DNA from: Isochrysis galbana
Lineage: Eukaryota; Haptophyta; Isochrysidales; Isochrysidaceae
NCBI GenBank assembly: GCA_018136815.1
Contig: CM030932.1
Coordinates: 812,081 to 876,080, forward strand
DNA length: 64,000 nucleotides
Reading direction: 5' to 3'
Part shown: positions 1 to 10,747 of the stretch, piece after piece
How positions within the stretch are numbered: the first letter of the stretch is position 1
Layout: the number at the start of each line of letters is the position of its first letter
The notes under the pieces: generated by a model
Database searches by the model: none
What the model was told of the DNA's origin: nothing
Seen by the model: the letters and a program-made list of their open reading frames with translations, nothing else
Made by a program: the position numbers and the translations under genes

Positions 1-504
1 AGAAAGCGGTAGGAGCTGGGTCGCGGGAGTCCTAATTTCCGGGTTGCGCTCGTAGCCTCCCCACGAACTCCGCGTGGCGTATTGCTTGCTCGACGCTGCG
101 GCGGTGCGCCCTTGAGGAGCCGCGCGCGAAGTTCTTGTTACCCGCGGTAGAAGAAGCGCAACACCTACTACAAAGGCGGAAGGAGGGCGTAGGGACACTC
201 GCAGAGACCTGTGAGCTCTCTCTACGAGAGTGCGCGGTCAGGTGTACAAACGTTGGGAAAGGAATTTTCCTTGTAGGGAAAATCTTGAAGGCGGCACCTT
301 GTGGCGCGCTCGTCGAATGTGTGCTCACATGCACAGGAGTGTACACAATGGTTTTGAGCTGCTCAGCCCAGTCGGGGAGCGCGTGCTCAGCAATCAGCCA
401 GAACCCCACTTATGCTTTTCTCACTGTGCCAAGTGCGGGGGGGAGGCGAGCCACTAACGAGAAATTTTATTTTCATGTTTACATGAAAGATCAGAACTAC
501 TTAT

Positions 505-640
505 AAGGATGGCAACTATCTTTATACTTGGTTCACTCATAGGGGGGCACGAGCCCCCCCCTCTCTCCACTCCTCCCCCGCTGTGGGGGAGGAACCACCC
601 ATCCTCCTGGCATGCCCTATGGCTAGGACGCTTGCCAGGG
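505..640 (+). repeat. Dispersed repeat, inverted partner near 37.2 kb
   Basis: The segment around the word GGGGGGCACGAGCCCCC, followed by CTCTCCACTCCTCCCC, GGGGGAGG and CCACCCA, recurs on the opposite strand at about 37170-37285. In that copy the flanking TTATACTT word is also kept. The family is unknown; the second copy carries small inverted repeats. Confidence 0.6.
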
Positions 641-789
641 GTGCGTGAGCGCCTTTCACTTTGTTCCGTGATGACCAATTAGTCATCGTATCTGCATGTA
701 CCACGACGACACGTGTATTCACCACAGCACTCCGAGTTATTTTGGCACACCAACCCTGGCTCGCGGCATGGCGTGTCAGACACTCCATC

Positions 790-1065
790 GTCATTGCGCT
801 CAAGTCGTTTGACGCGGAGGGGGTTCGGGGTTCTGTTGGTCTGCAGGGAACAGGACTTTGCCTGTTCCCTGCCTCTGTGGCTGCAAGGGAGGAGAGGGAG
901 GCGGGGCCATGTCGACGTCTTGGTCGGGAGGGGCAGCGGCCTGGGAGCGCTTTGGCTCCGGCGGCTTGGGTCGGCCCCTGTGGGGCGTCGTGACGGCGAG
1001 GGGCTGGGAGAGGGGAGCGGTCGGCGCGCGCTCCATCGCTGAAACTATAACGATCGTTTTTTGAA
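790..1065 (-). repeat. Dispersed repeat with short conserved ORF (copy 1)
   Basis: Read on the minus strand, a TTATAGTT word is followed a few bases later by ATGGAGCGCGCGCCGACCGC, opening an ORF that starts MERAPTA and continues proline-rich. The same arrangement occurs at about 8572-8700 (+) and 54965-55258 (+), about 70-80% alike by eye over 100-240 bases. It is a mobile or repeat-derived sequence of unknown class. The ORF start is the best conserved part. Confidence 0.65.
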
Positions 1066-1824
1066 GGAACGCCGAGAAGACATGAGAGAGATGAGAGAAC
1101 GGGAAGGAAGGGATCTCGGCTGTGGGCTGTGCACGCGGGGACGCGGGGCGGGAGGCGGGGCAGGAGCAGAGGGGAGGAATGGGGTGGGGGGGAGGCACAC
1201 GCTCTAAGGATGGCTAGAACGCGTGGCGGAAGACGGAAGAGAGAGAGGAGACGGGGTGCGGGAAAGAGGGAAAGGCGGGGCGCGGGTGAAGGAACGGGGC
1301 GGGGAAGAGACACGCTCAAAAGATAGAACGTGCGGCGTGGGCGTGGTGTGGCTCCCCCTATCGACGACATGTTGCTTCTAAGGCAGGCTCGCTTGAGTGT
1401 GAGTGCCCGTATTTGGGAGAGAACTGAACGTAGCGTGCACAACTAGGCGTAGTATTTCCGGAACTCTCTACGTATTTCCGGGTCGGTCGTGGCTAGAAAA
1501 AAAGATAATTAAGTTGTCATCGAAGCAGATGTAGTTGGCGTAATGTGATGGGAGGGGGGAAGGGGGCACCAACCAAACACAACCACATCCGGCTGCACGC
1601 CACCTAACCCGCCTAGGCCTGCCGTAGCCCGTAGCAGCGAGGCGCCCTACTGACAGTGATGGCGAGATGCACCCGGATAGTGCCGACGGATGAAGAAGGG
1701 ACGACCCGTAACGTGCCCCCGCTCTCCACATTCCACCGAGAAGCACGAACATAATCTACTTGCTCCAAACAACTACGACTACGAATCAAGGCAAGCGATG
1801 AAACGCCGTTTTGCTCTTGCGAAG

Positions 1825-4800
1825 CTAGCGTAGAGGTCTGTCCACGGCGTCACGATCGTGAGGCATCAAATCGCTGAGTGCTCTGAATGACGTGTCCGGC
1901 GAGAAGTGGACCAAGTTAGTCACGTGCGAAGTGTAGAGACAAGCGTAGTCTTGCACCTACGCAGGTGACAAGTAGGCGCGAGGATCAAGGGCAGCAGCTG
2001 GAGGCTGCGAGGGTGAACAAGCCACGTTGGGCGGCCAAGCGAAATCCTTGCCACAAAACGTGGGCCGGCAGGAGACGACAACCGCACGGGCCATCCAAGC
2101 CGTCGACCAGAGGGCGCACCTGCTGAGCCCATCGCGAGTTTTGGTGTCCCGCTTTGAAGAGACGTCCCCATTCGGGGTGGAAAGCGTTGTGCAGGTTGGA
2201 CAGCTCCGCGTCAATCTTGGCAGAGAGATGGCGCTGATCCTCGCGGCACTCGGCAATCTGACGTGCAAGGGCGCACGGCAGTGTTAGTCTCGGCAACTAT
2301 AGTGCGCGGCACCCGCTAGCGTGAGAAGATACAGACGGGGGCCGATGGAGGGCTGGCGCTGGCGCCTCGAGACGGGCCCGCTCGCCATCGAAGGAGTACG
2401 CCCCCAGCATTCAAGCGGTAGGAGGCGCCCCACGGCTCGAGAGCGGGGAGCGTCAAGCGCAGCGGCTGTCCGATCTACCAGCGCGGGTACCGACGTGCCT
2501 GGTCATCAAGTGCGGCCATAGCGGCCTCAATTGTAGACGAGCCTCCATCATGGTCATCGTTGAGCCCTTCACCTAGCAGCGCCTCGATTTCCGAGTCGAG
2601 TTCCATCTACGAGTCGCGCGGAGATTGGAAAAGTCGACCGCTGCGTCTGAGGGTGGCATCAGTGCGTAGCCGGTCCCACGGGGATATGTGTCGGGGGGCG
2701 TGTGTCGTACCTGCGACCGCCTCATCTCGAGGTGGCGGAGCCTCGCCTCGAGCCTTGCCCGGGCATCGTATGCCTCGTCCACCTTGACTGCGAGCGCCAG
2801 TGTGCCTTCCGCCTTCTCAACCTCCTCACGGAGCTCGGGTACGATGAGGAGCGTACGCCACCCGAGAGTCCGCTTCGAGCGGAGGATATCGGAGTACCTG
2901 AAGGCCGTGCGCCAGGTGGGCAGCCCGGGGATGGGGGCGCTCGGTTTCAAGAGGAGCCGGCTGAGGGAGCTGCTCCCGGTCGAGCATGGATGAGTGGTGG
3001 GTAGGGCAAGGAGCACCGCACATGTGGTCACCCACGTAAAGGAGGCCCGAGCCCGACTGCAGCCCAAGAAGCGAGTGGAGATGCTGCCAGTTGCCGCCTT
3101 GGAAGACGCGTGAGCGTTGCAGCAAGCGTGGCGCGTCCTGCGGGCCGATCAGGTCCACATTGATCAGCGAGCCATCTGGACGGACCTAATACAGGTTCGG
3201 TGGGCAGAAAAGGTCAGCAGCCTGACCAGGAGTCTGCGAAGCGGTGAAAGCACGCCTCGAATTCCAACGGGTGCCATGGCCCCACGCACCTGAAAAATGG
3301 GTAGATAAGGGTCCAGAAGGAAGCCCGGCTTGCGAGCTCCACAGATTACAAGGTCGAAGTAGTCGAGCCAATTGGTGCCCATCAAATGGCGGCAGACGAC
3401 ATCCGTGTAGTCGAACAAGGAGTTGGTCACCACGAATACCTGCCGATGGCAGATGGGGAGCAAACATCGTCGGGACAACGCGGCGGCTAGAAGGGTTAGC
3501 GGTGGCCGGTGCGACTTGGCGAGGGGGAAGGACCCAATGGCATAGTGCTGGGGCACCTGCTTGCCACCCTGCCGGAGCTGGGTGAGCATCCGGGGCAGCT
3601 CGGGGTCCGCCTTGATGTACTTGGCTGGGTTGACGGCGACGGCGTCCTTTATGACGCCATCGCAGTGGCACAAATCGACGGCCCTGCGGACATCCTTGTA
3701 GATAGCCTCGTACGACTTGCCAATCGCGCCCGGGTGGGCGTCCTTATAGCTCACCTGATTTCGAGCAAGGCGCGAGCGGTCGAGTCTGGGCCAACCTGGG
3801 GCTCGGCATGCGCAGATTTGAAAAGGGGGTGCTACGGCGTGTGGACGATGCATCCCGCCTCAGTGCACACAACGAGCCGAGTGTGCCGATGTAGCGCTCG
3901 CCGGCCGGCGCGCGGCGCGCGGCAGCTGGTGGTGGCGCCCATTCGACCAGGGGCTGCCTGGTCGCCCCGGCCTCGCTCGACTCACCAACTGGCAGAAAAG
4001 GCACGCATCGACCAGGAGGAAGGCGGTATCGATGGTGGAGAAGTCGGGCGGGGTGAACGAAGGGGCAGTCTCGAAGGAGCGCGCGTAGATCGCCTTCCGT
4101 TCCTCGGAGGTCATCCGGTCGAGGCCATGGTACGCGACCTGGAGAGAGCAGGCGTCGGGAGCTTCAAGGGATTGATAGCCTTCCGTCCACTAGGAACACC
4201 CCACCGGCTGAGAATCACCTCTAAGACCCGCGCTCACCTTGACATACTTGTGACGGTCGAGCTTAAGAAGGTTGCCCCGCTTCTTGTCGATGACAAGGCC
4301 GCGCATGTACTTGTATGGGTCGTACCTGTCGGGAGGAGAAAGCGCACGGGTCGAAGGCTGCCACGCAGAAAGCTGCTGGAGGCGTGCGTGCGGTCGCCGT
4401 GGTCGATGCTGCAGCCAGATGATGCACCGAAGAGCCACCGATCACGGCTCCTCCCCACGTCTCACTTGAATTTCCGGCAGTCCTCGGGATAACCCATCCT
4501 GGTGACAAGCTTCTCGAGCGCGCCATCGTACGCGAGCATGTCGAACGTCTCGGGGATGTACTCGGCGAGGGTGTAGTCCATGTCAAAGCCGACGGCCTGG
4601 ATGCCAGCCATGTTGAGTGCGCCTGCGCCATAGGATGGAGGATACAGGAGGCATGTAACGGGAAGGGAGAAGCGAGGGGAGCAGGGAGATCGGGATGGGA
4701 AGGACGAGTAGCAGGAGGAGGAGCAGTCCAACGGCGAAAGGGGAAAGGGCGGGCGTGTAGGAGGGAGGGGATGGGGTGGGAGTTGGGAAGGAGGGGGAAA

Positions 4801-5064
4801 GGGGGCGGTGGAACGGTGTGTCGGGTGGCGCTCACGGTTGCAGAAGACGTGGCTGCTCTTTGGCACCTGCTGGGCCTCTGCTGGTGTGGTGGCAGAGGCA
4901 AGCGCTTCCCCCGCATCCCTCCATGGCTCTCCCGCGGCCCTCAGGGGCTCTCCCACGGCCATCCGTGGCTCTGCGGCGGCCCTCCGTGGCTCGCCCACAG
5001 CCCACCGTGAGGGGAAGTCGAGCGTGAGAGCCGCAGAGACCAGAGAGAAGAGCATAAGAGGCAT
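1825..5064 (-). CDS. HAD-superfamily cytosolic-type 5'-nucleotidase (NT5C2/NT5DC family), 11 exons
   Basis: Predicted 567-aa protein that would dephosphorylate purine nucleotides; exact substrate unknown. Exons in transcription order: 5064-4836, 4622-4466, 4325-4238, 4138-3986, 3754-3557, 3439-3290, 3185-3022, 2897-2711, 2606-2499, 2257-2120, 1956-1825. All join in frame and end at a TAG. HAD motif I, FDMDYTLAEY, places the nucleophile and proton donor at about D90 and D92. Motif II-like VVTNS and the later YVGDHMYSDILRSKR block with GWRT and IVPEL are typical of the IMP-GMP 5'-nucleotidase family. The C-terminus keeps the family's CLYTSHVTNL and LMPHD-type end. The N-terminus has a hydrophobic signal-like stretch (residues 1-15), then a tandem EPxR-type repeat. 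An in-frame Met at residue 81 just before motif I is an alternative start. The intron after 2499 seems to use a GC donor. Confidence 0.9.
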
Positions 5065-5079
5065 TCTGGCCTCTCTCTC

Positions 5080-5660
<581 letters not shown>

Positions 5661-6734
5661 CTCTCCCCCTCTTCCTTTCGCGCGCTTCCCGCTCGCGCCA
5701 CACCGCCGCCGCGAGAGAGGCGAAGCGCCCTTCTAAGTTCTAAGTGCCATAAGTTCTTCGCCCTCCCCCTTAATAGTAGTCAAGTACTTTACTTTACCTA
5801 AGTCTCGGTGTGGAGAGTGGAGTACAGAGTACTACTGCTCGACTCTCGAGTATCTCTCCTAATGGAGAAATGATTAATTCATGTGATATCCTAGCCAACC
5901 TCTCGAACCTCGAAGCACAAAACCCAAAACGAAAATTTCGCGGTAATTGGGGCAGCCCTATCCGCTATCCGTATCCGTATCCGAAAATAAGTGCAAAACC
6001 ACCGACACCGAAATTTGCGAAAGAAATTTGAAATTTGGGCATGTTGCATGTTTGACACGAAAACCTGGCCGGGCCCAAGGTGCCCCATTGCCCCTGCAAG
6101 CTACCCCCTTCAACAATAGCCTGTGTGACAGTGTGACACCTCAGTATTGGAACGGAGGTAATATACAAGATACTAGGAGGGGGCATAGAAACGTAGACGA
6201 CTTCTAATACAAAACGGTCGATCGCGGATGCGACAACTTTGATTGGTGTATATCTCCTCAATCCTCATCTTTTCATTTTTCCACCCTTAGAAGTTAACAT
6301 TGTATTTGACCGCCTTGCCGGGTACCTACCGGGCGAGAGCGCACGACGCACGAGGGCGAGGGCGCCGCTTTTGGCAAGGCTAAGCCACCGGAACTAACAT
6401 TCGCCCGATGGGTGGCGGCCTTGGCAGGCAGTGCGGGAATATTCCTGGCGCTGCCGGTCTGCCGGTAAGGCAGTAAGGCAGGGCGTTGCTGCCAACGGTT
6501 ACGCAGCCACTGAAGATGGCGTTCGATGTCCACAATACACTAGAATTAGACTGATAGACCAAAATAGCAGGACAACCCATTTAATTTGTACTTTGGATTT
6601 GTCCGGTGGATATTCCTGGATTGGCCGCGACCGCGGACACAGAAAAAAAAAAGAGAAGAGAGGGAGACAGGGAGAGTTTGAAGAGAGAGATGAGAGGGAA
6701 GAGGGAAAGGTGATGGAGTGAAGAGAGAGAGGAG
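5661..6734. other. Gene-free stretch
   Basis: No coding sequence is supported. About 5900-6050 is AT-richer, with AAATTTCG-type words that recur near 9.2, 19.6 and 30.0 kb. A degenerate copy of a second LTR-like repeat (6150-6237) is listed separately. A GGCAGGCAG/GCCGGTCTGCCGG segment at about 6410-6490 has small inverted repeats of no clear meaning. Confidence 0.5.
6150..6237 (-). repeat. Degenerate copy of second LTR-like repeat family
   Basis: Read on the minus strand it begins TGTCGCATCCGCGATCGACC and continues with a TTAGAAG and CGTTTCTAT pattern. This matches the repeats starting at 18066 and 43289, with several substitutions. Only the first 85 or so bases are recognisable. Confidence 0.6.
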
Positions 6735-6985
6735 GATAATAAGAGAGAGAGAGAGAGAGGGGAGAGACAGAGGGAGGGAGGGAGAGGGGGGAGAGAGAGA
6801 GAGAGAGAGAGGGAGAGAGTGAGAGGAGAAGGGGAGAGAGGGAGAGAGGAGAAACAGTCGAGAGAGAAAGAGAGAGAAGCGAAGAGAGAAGAGAGCGGAA
6901 AAGGGCGGGGACGGAGAGAGAGAGAGAGAGGGGGGGTGGGGGGAGAGAGAGAGGGAGGGAGGGAGGGAGGGAGGGAGGGAGAGGT
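6735..6985 (+). repeat. GA microsatellite upstream of Chibby
   Basis: Purine-only stretch of GA and GGGA repeats ending about 40 bases upstream of the Chibby start codon. It forms long Arg/Glu/Gly reading frames that are not genes. It probably lies in the promoter or 5' untranslated region of the downstream gene. Confidence 0.85.
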
Positions 6986-7022
6986 CTACAAAAGGAGCGC
7001 TTGTGCCAATAGGTGAGACGCG

Positions 7023-8179
7023 ATGAAGAAGATGGGTGTCATCGCCAAGATGTCCAAGGCGACCAGCGGGATCAAGCGCTCATCGGCTGTCAGCCTGCCA
7101 AACTCTGCCGCTGCGAGCGGAGTCGACCACGAGTTCTCTGTCTCTCCCAACCAAGCGCCCCCTGTGCGCCACGCAGCTCCCTTGCACACACAGATAGAGA
7201 GACCTCCCCCCTCCTCCCTCAACATCCCCCCCCCCCCCCCCCCCCCCACGTCTTGCGAGCGGAGTCAACCACGAGTTCTCTGTCTCTCCCAACCAAGCGC
7301 CTCCTCTGTGCGCCAATCCAGCTCCTTTGCAACCCCCCCGCCCACGCGTCTTGGCTTCTCCCCCCCCCCCCCCCCCCCCTCTGTGAGCCGGTCCTCCCGC
7401 CCGTTGGCACCGGGCCCCCACCCCTCCCCGAACAAACTCCCGACGCGTCTACCTGACGTAGCTTGCCCTCCTCCCTCCCCCTCCCCCTCCGCCCCCGAAG
7501 GCTTGCCCCCTTCCCATTCCATTTGTTCCTCTCCTTATCACTCTCTCCGATCTCCGTTCTCGACCACACTTTGTCCGCTGTTCTTTTCGTCGCGCCCGGC
7601 AAGCCACGTGTGAGATGTGCCCGTTTGTCTTGCGCGCAGGTGAAGTTGACGCTGGGGGACACGTCGCTCACCTTCAGCAATGGGACGTGGGAGACGGACA
7701 GTGCGGCGCCAAAGCCACAGGGCGCGCCGCAGAATGCGGCGGATGCGGCGAGGCAGACGGATGAAATTTTGCAGCTGAGAACAGAGAATGAAGGGCTAAA
7801 GAGCGAGGTGAATTTACTCAAGTTCAAGGTGCGGCTACGGCACCCTCGGAGCGGGGCGGCAGCCTGCTCTTTGTTGCTCTGTTCAGCCCGCCACACCGCG
7901 GACACGCATCTCCGGCACCCTCGGAGCGGAGCGACGGCCTGCTCTTTGTAGCTCTGTTCAGTCCGCCACTATGCTCGTCGCGTTCGGATGCCGCACAGGC
8001 CTGCTACATTAGCTCGAGGGATTCGCCCCCACGGGTTTGACGAGCAACATCCACAGAGGAGCCTTGACACGCGTCCTCAGGTGGAGCTCTTGCTGGATAT
8101 GGTCACATTGGCCAACTTGGACTGCGATAAGCTATCCGAAGAGTTGGAGCAAGGGAAGAAGGCGACATTGCAAGGATGA
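7023..8179 (+). CDS. Chibby family protein (basal body/ciliary)
   Basis: Small coiled-coil protein of the Chibby family, known in animals for basal-body docking and ciliogenesis and as a beta-catenin antagonist; only the ciliary role is likely here. Exons: 7023 to about 7163, 7640-7828, 8081-8179 (TGA), about 142 aa. Exon 1 has the basic, Ser-rich stretch with SLPN (compare SLSN in animals). Exon 2 begins VKLTLGDTSLTFSNGTW, the family's signature, then heads into a leucine-zipper-like region (EILQLRTENEGLKSEV). Exon 3 continues it with LLLDMVTLANLDCDKL. The end of exon 1 is uncertain: three phase-0 GT donors (after 7113, 7137 or 7163) lie in a segment that is itself duplicated downstream. It sits 2.6 kb upstream of IFT140 on the same strand. 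Confidence 0.85.
7108..7315 (+). repeat. Duplicated exon 1 end/donor segment within Chibby intron 1
   Basis: About 55 bases (TGCGAGCGGAGTC through TCTCCCAACCAAGCGCC and the following GTGCGCC) occur at 7112-7169 and again at 7255-7314, the second after a C19-type homopolymer. The copy includes the presumed splice donor, so exon 1 could be extended or re-spliced. A further long poly-C run follows at about 7361-7379. Confidence 0.75.
7839..7973 (+). repeat. Tandem duplication in Chibby intron 2
   Basis: Two 75-base-spaced copies of a unit starting GGCACCCTCGGAGCGG and running through TGCTCTTTG and GCTCTGTTCAG to CCGCCAC. It lies inside the intron between 7829 and 8080. Confidence 0.8.
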
Positions 8180-8571
8180 GTCGACCACGGTCTTGCCAGC
8201 TCATGGCTCACGCACAGGGACTCGCTCGTTCCAACGTTTCCGAGCTCTAGACTCTGAGCACCTATGCCAGTGCATGGATGTGCATGTATGGATGCGCGAT
8301 ATGCGTTCGCTGCTGTTCCACATGGTCCACTGTGTCCTCTGTTGCGCGCCTGTGTGGACGGTCGAAGCGATGAGCCCTTGGACGCGCATTGTCTGCCACC
8401 AGTCAACCAAACCAGGTGTGTGCGTGTGTCAAAAAAAACACATCTAAGATTCTGGGCTAATACCTACGACGGGCACAGTGTCCACTACCTCCCTACTCGC
8501 ATCGCTCTTCATGCTCCCTACGCCCCCCCCTCGTTCCCTTCCCCTCTTCATTCCTTTACTTTCGGTGTCAG

Positions 8572-8700
8572 TAAACTATTGCTATAGTTTGACCTATGGA
8601 GCGTGCCGCGACCGCTCCCGAGCCTCAGGCGACCCTCGCCAGTGCGCCCCACCTTGGACGCCCCACGCCGCCTGAGGCACCGCTAGCGACGCTGGGCCGG
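8572..8700 (+). repeat. Dispersed repeat with short conserved ORF (copy 2)
   Basis: Starts CTATTGCTATAGTTTGACCT, then ATGGAGCGTGCCGCGACCGC, the same layout as the copies at 790-1065 (-) and 54965-55258 (+). The short ORF opens MERAATAPEPQ and soon loses similarity. Confidence 0.6.
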
Positions 8701-8798
8701 CGAATGGTTCGTCTTCGTGTTCCGGCCGCACGGCGAAGGACCTGGAAATAAGAGCCCGGAAATCGCATCATCTGTCATCTGCTAGGATGAATGCGACC

Positions 8799-8995
8799 GG
8801 AACCCGTGAATCGCGCCAGCATCACGAGTGCTGAAGGCGCCACGATCGGACAGATTCGACGTGAGCGCATCCGTGGCCCACCGGCCCTAGTGGGGCTCGG
8901 CGGACGCCCTGCACACTGCACACCTGTGGCTCGTGCGCGAGGGCGACAAGCGACAAGCGAACCGGCCGCGGCGGCCGCGGAGATGTCGGCGAGCA
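8799..8995 (-). pseudogene. Inverted copy of IFT140 exon 4 plus adjoining intron
   Basis: Read on the minus strand this segment matches 12273-12454: the end of the IFT140 exon encoding [15 protein letters not shown], its GTGTGC donor and about 115 bases of intron. Similarity is high, with small indels including an extra GCGACAA unit and a missing piece. It lies 3.3 kb upstream in opposite orientation and has no flanking exons, so it is a non-functional duplicate. Confidence 0.8.
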
Positions 8996-9979
8996 CGTCT
9001 CGGAACTTGTGCGCTGCTCTGGTCAGCATCTTCCATTTTCCCCCGTGCGCATTGGTGTATAGTGCCTCCCCTATTCTTTGGGAGTCGTGCGCGGCCGAGC
9101 GCGCGCTCCCGCGCGCGCCCCCCTTCCTTCCCGCCCCCCCCCCCGTCCCCGGTCCCCTTTCCCCTTTTCCCGCCCCCCCCGGTATGGCCCCCTTGTGGAT
9201 CCCTTTTGCCACCTAAATTTCGCGAAATTTCGCGCGAAATGGAGCGCGGCATAAGGGCCCCAAATTTTGAAAAAAAAATCCGAAACCTGTACCCGTCCCT
9301 ATGGGTACTGGGGGGGCGCCCGCGGCGTGGGGCCCGAAGGAGAGGTGGGGAGCGGCGGCGCGCTCCATGGCGACCAACTATAAAGTTAGTTGGATTAGTA
9401 GGCGTGTAGCCCAGAAACTTCGGATGTTTTATTTTCGCTGCGAGAGGCGCGCATGAAGGCCATCGGTATAATGATACCGGAGGGGGCCTGACATATATTT
9501 CCGCATGGCCGTCAGTAGCCGTCAGCCGCGTCAGATGAGGCCTGAAATCGGGTATTTTTCGAAAATTTTGCCGAAAGACCCCCGGTTTTTTTGGCGGATC
9601 TCCCATACCGGAACATATAGGAAGCTTATTTAGGCCTTCGTTTGCCCATTACAGATGGTGCCCTCCGCACACCCCTAGCTAGTGAGTTATCTCCCTCGCG
9701 TGGATGTTCGATTCTAGCAAGGGGGTGTCGCATCCGCGATCGCCTAGCAGCATGCCGAGTTTGCGAGGTTCCCGTGTTTCTAGACGAGCCGAAAGCAGGC
9801 CGTTTGGTGTGCTTGGAGGCACTCCCAGCCCCAGACCCCCAGCCGTGTTCCCCATCCAGGCTTGAGACCCTTCTCGTTGCCTGCGGCCGCGCAAAAACAA
9901 AACCCCTCGAAGACCTTGCGGGTCGAGGGGCTCGGAGTGAAAGCCCCCCTCCGGTATCTTCCCCTCTCGGTTCCAACGC

Positions 9980-9980
9980 C

Positions 9981-10054
<74 letters not shown>

Positions 10055-10069
10055 CTCTTCTCTCTTTGT

Positions 10070-10110
<41 letters not shown>
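9980..10110 (+). repeat. CT microsatellite
   Basis: (CT)n with TTCT interruptions. Further CT/TTC-rich tracts follow at 10255-10345 and 10575-10680, leading to the first recognised IFT140 exon at 10748. They produce serine/leucine and arginine/glutamate reading frames on both strands that are not genes. Confidence 0.9.
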
Positions 10111-10111
<1 letters not shown>

Positions 10112-10260
10112 CTCCCCCCAACCATCCCCAGCGGTCCAAATGGAAGGCTCACGAACCCAACTCCACCTCCACCACCCTTTCTTCACGTAGACACGGGTTT
10201 ATTTTCCGAATGCGGGGTGGTCGTCCGTTTGTTCCCGGTGACCGTTGAGATGTCCCTCTG

Positions 10261-10291
<31 letters not shown>

Positions 10292-10638
10292 CTTCTCTTC
10301 TCTTCTCCTCTTTCTCTCTTCTTCTTCTTCTCCTTCTCCTTCTTCTCGGGACGAATTTCTCATGGTGGGCGAGCCTCCCGAGACGGATGAGATCTCTCCT
10401 ATTCTCTCTCTCTCTCTCCGTCTTCTCACTTCAACCCCCCCTCCCCGCGCGCCCCACACGCGCCTCGCTCTCTTCCGCCTCTCCCCTCTTTCCCCCCACC
10501 TCACCCCTTTCCCTCGCCTCCTTCATCAATAAAACATGCCACTCATTTCTTAACATCATGGGTCCTCCTAGGAGCTTTCTCTCTCTCTCTCCCTCCCTCC
10601 CTCTCTCTCTCTCTCTCTCTCTCCCTCCCCCCCATGTG

Positions 10639-10678
<40 letters not shown>

Positions 10679-10747
10679 CCCCCCCCCCCCTTCCTAGGCC
10701 CGCGCACTCAACCCCCCCCCCGCCCCCCCCCCCATTCCTCCCCACAG

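Larger units (their letters stand above)
1..1824. other. Intergenic region with dispersed repeats, no supported gene
   Basis: No reading frame here looks like a conserved protein. The stretch holds two dispersed repeats described separately (about 505-640 and 790-1065). It then has a purine-rich low-complexity block (about 1130-1320, GGGGCGGG/GGAGAG type) and ordinary sequence up to the 3' end of the nucleotidase gene. The long reading frames on both strands at 537-1442 cross the repeats and the purine-rich block and are not supported as genes. Confidence 0.6.
8180..10747. other. Chibby-IFT140 interval: repeats only
   Basis: No gene is supported between the Chibby stop and the first recognised IFT140 exon. 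Content: a MERAP-type repeat (8572-8700), an inverted copy of an IFT140 exon (8799-8995), an AT-richer block with AAATTTCGCGAAATTTCGCG palindromes at about 9210-9280 and similar words to 9600, and CT microsatellites (9980-10110, 10255-10345, 10575-10680). The missing first exon(s) of IFT140 probably lie in its 3' part. Confidence 0.55.

Noticed and set aside
537-1442. 301-aa minus-strand ORF
   Set aside because: It crosses a dispersed repeat and a purine-rich block and has no protein-like conservation. Only its MERAP part recurs, as a repeat.
3509-4492. 327-aa plus-strand ORF
   Set aside because: Antisense shadow of five nucleotidase exons that join perfectly on the minus strand.
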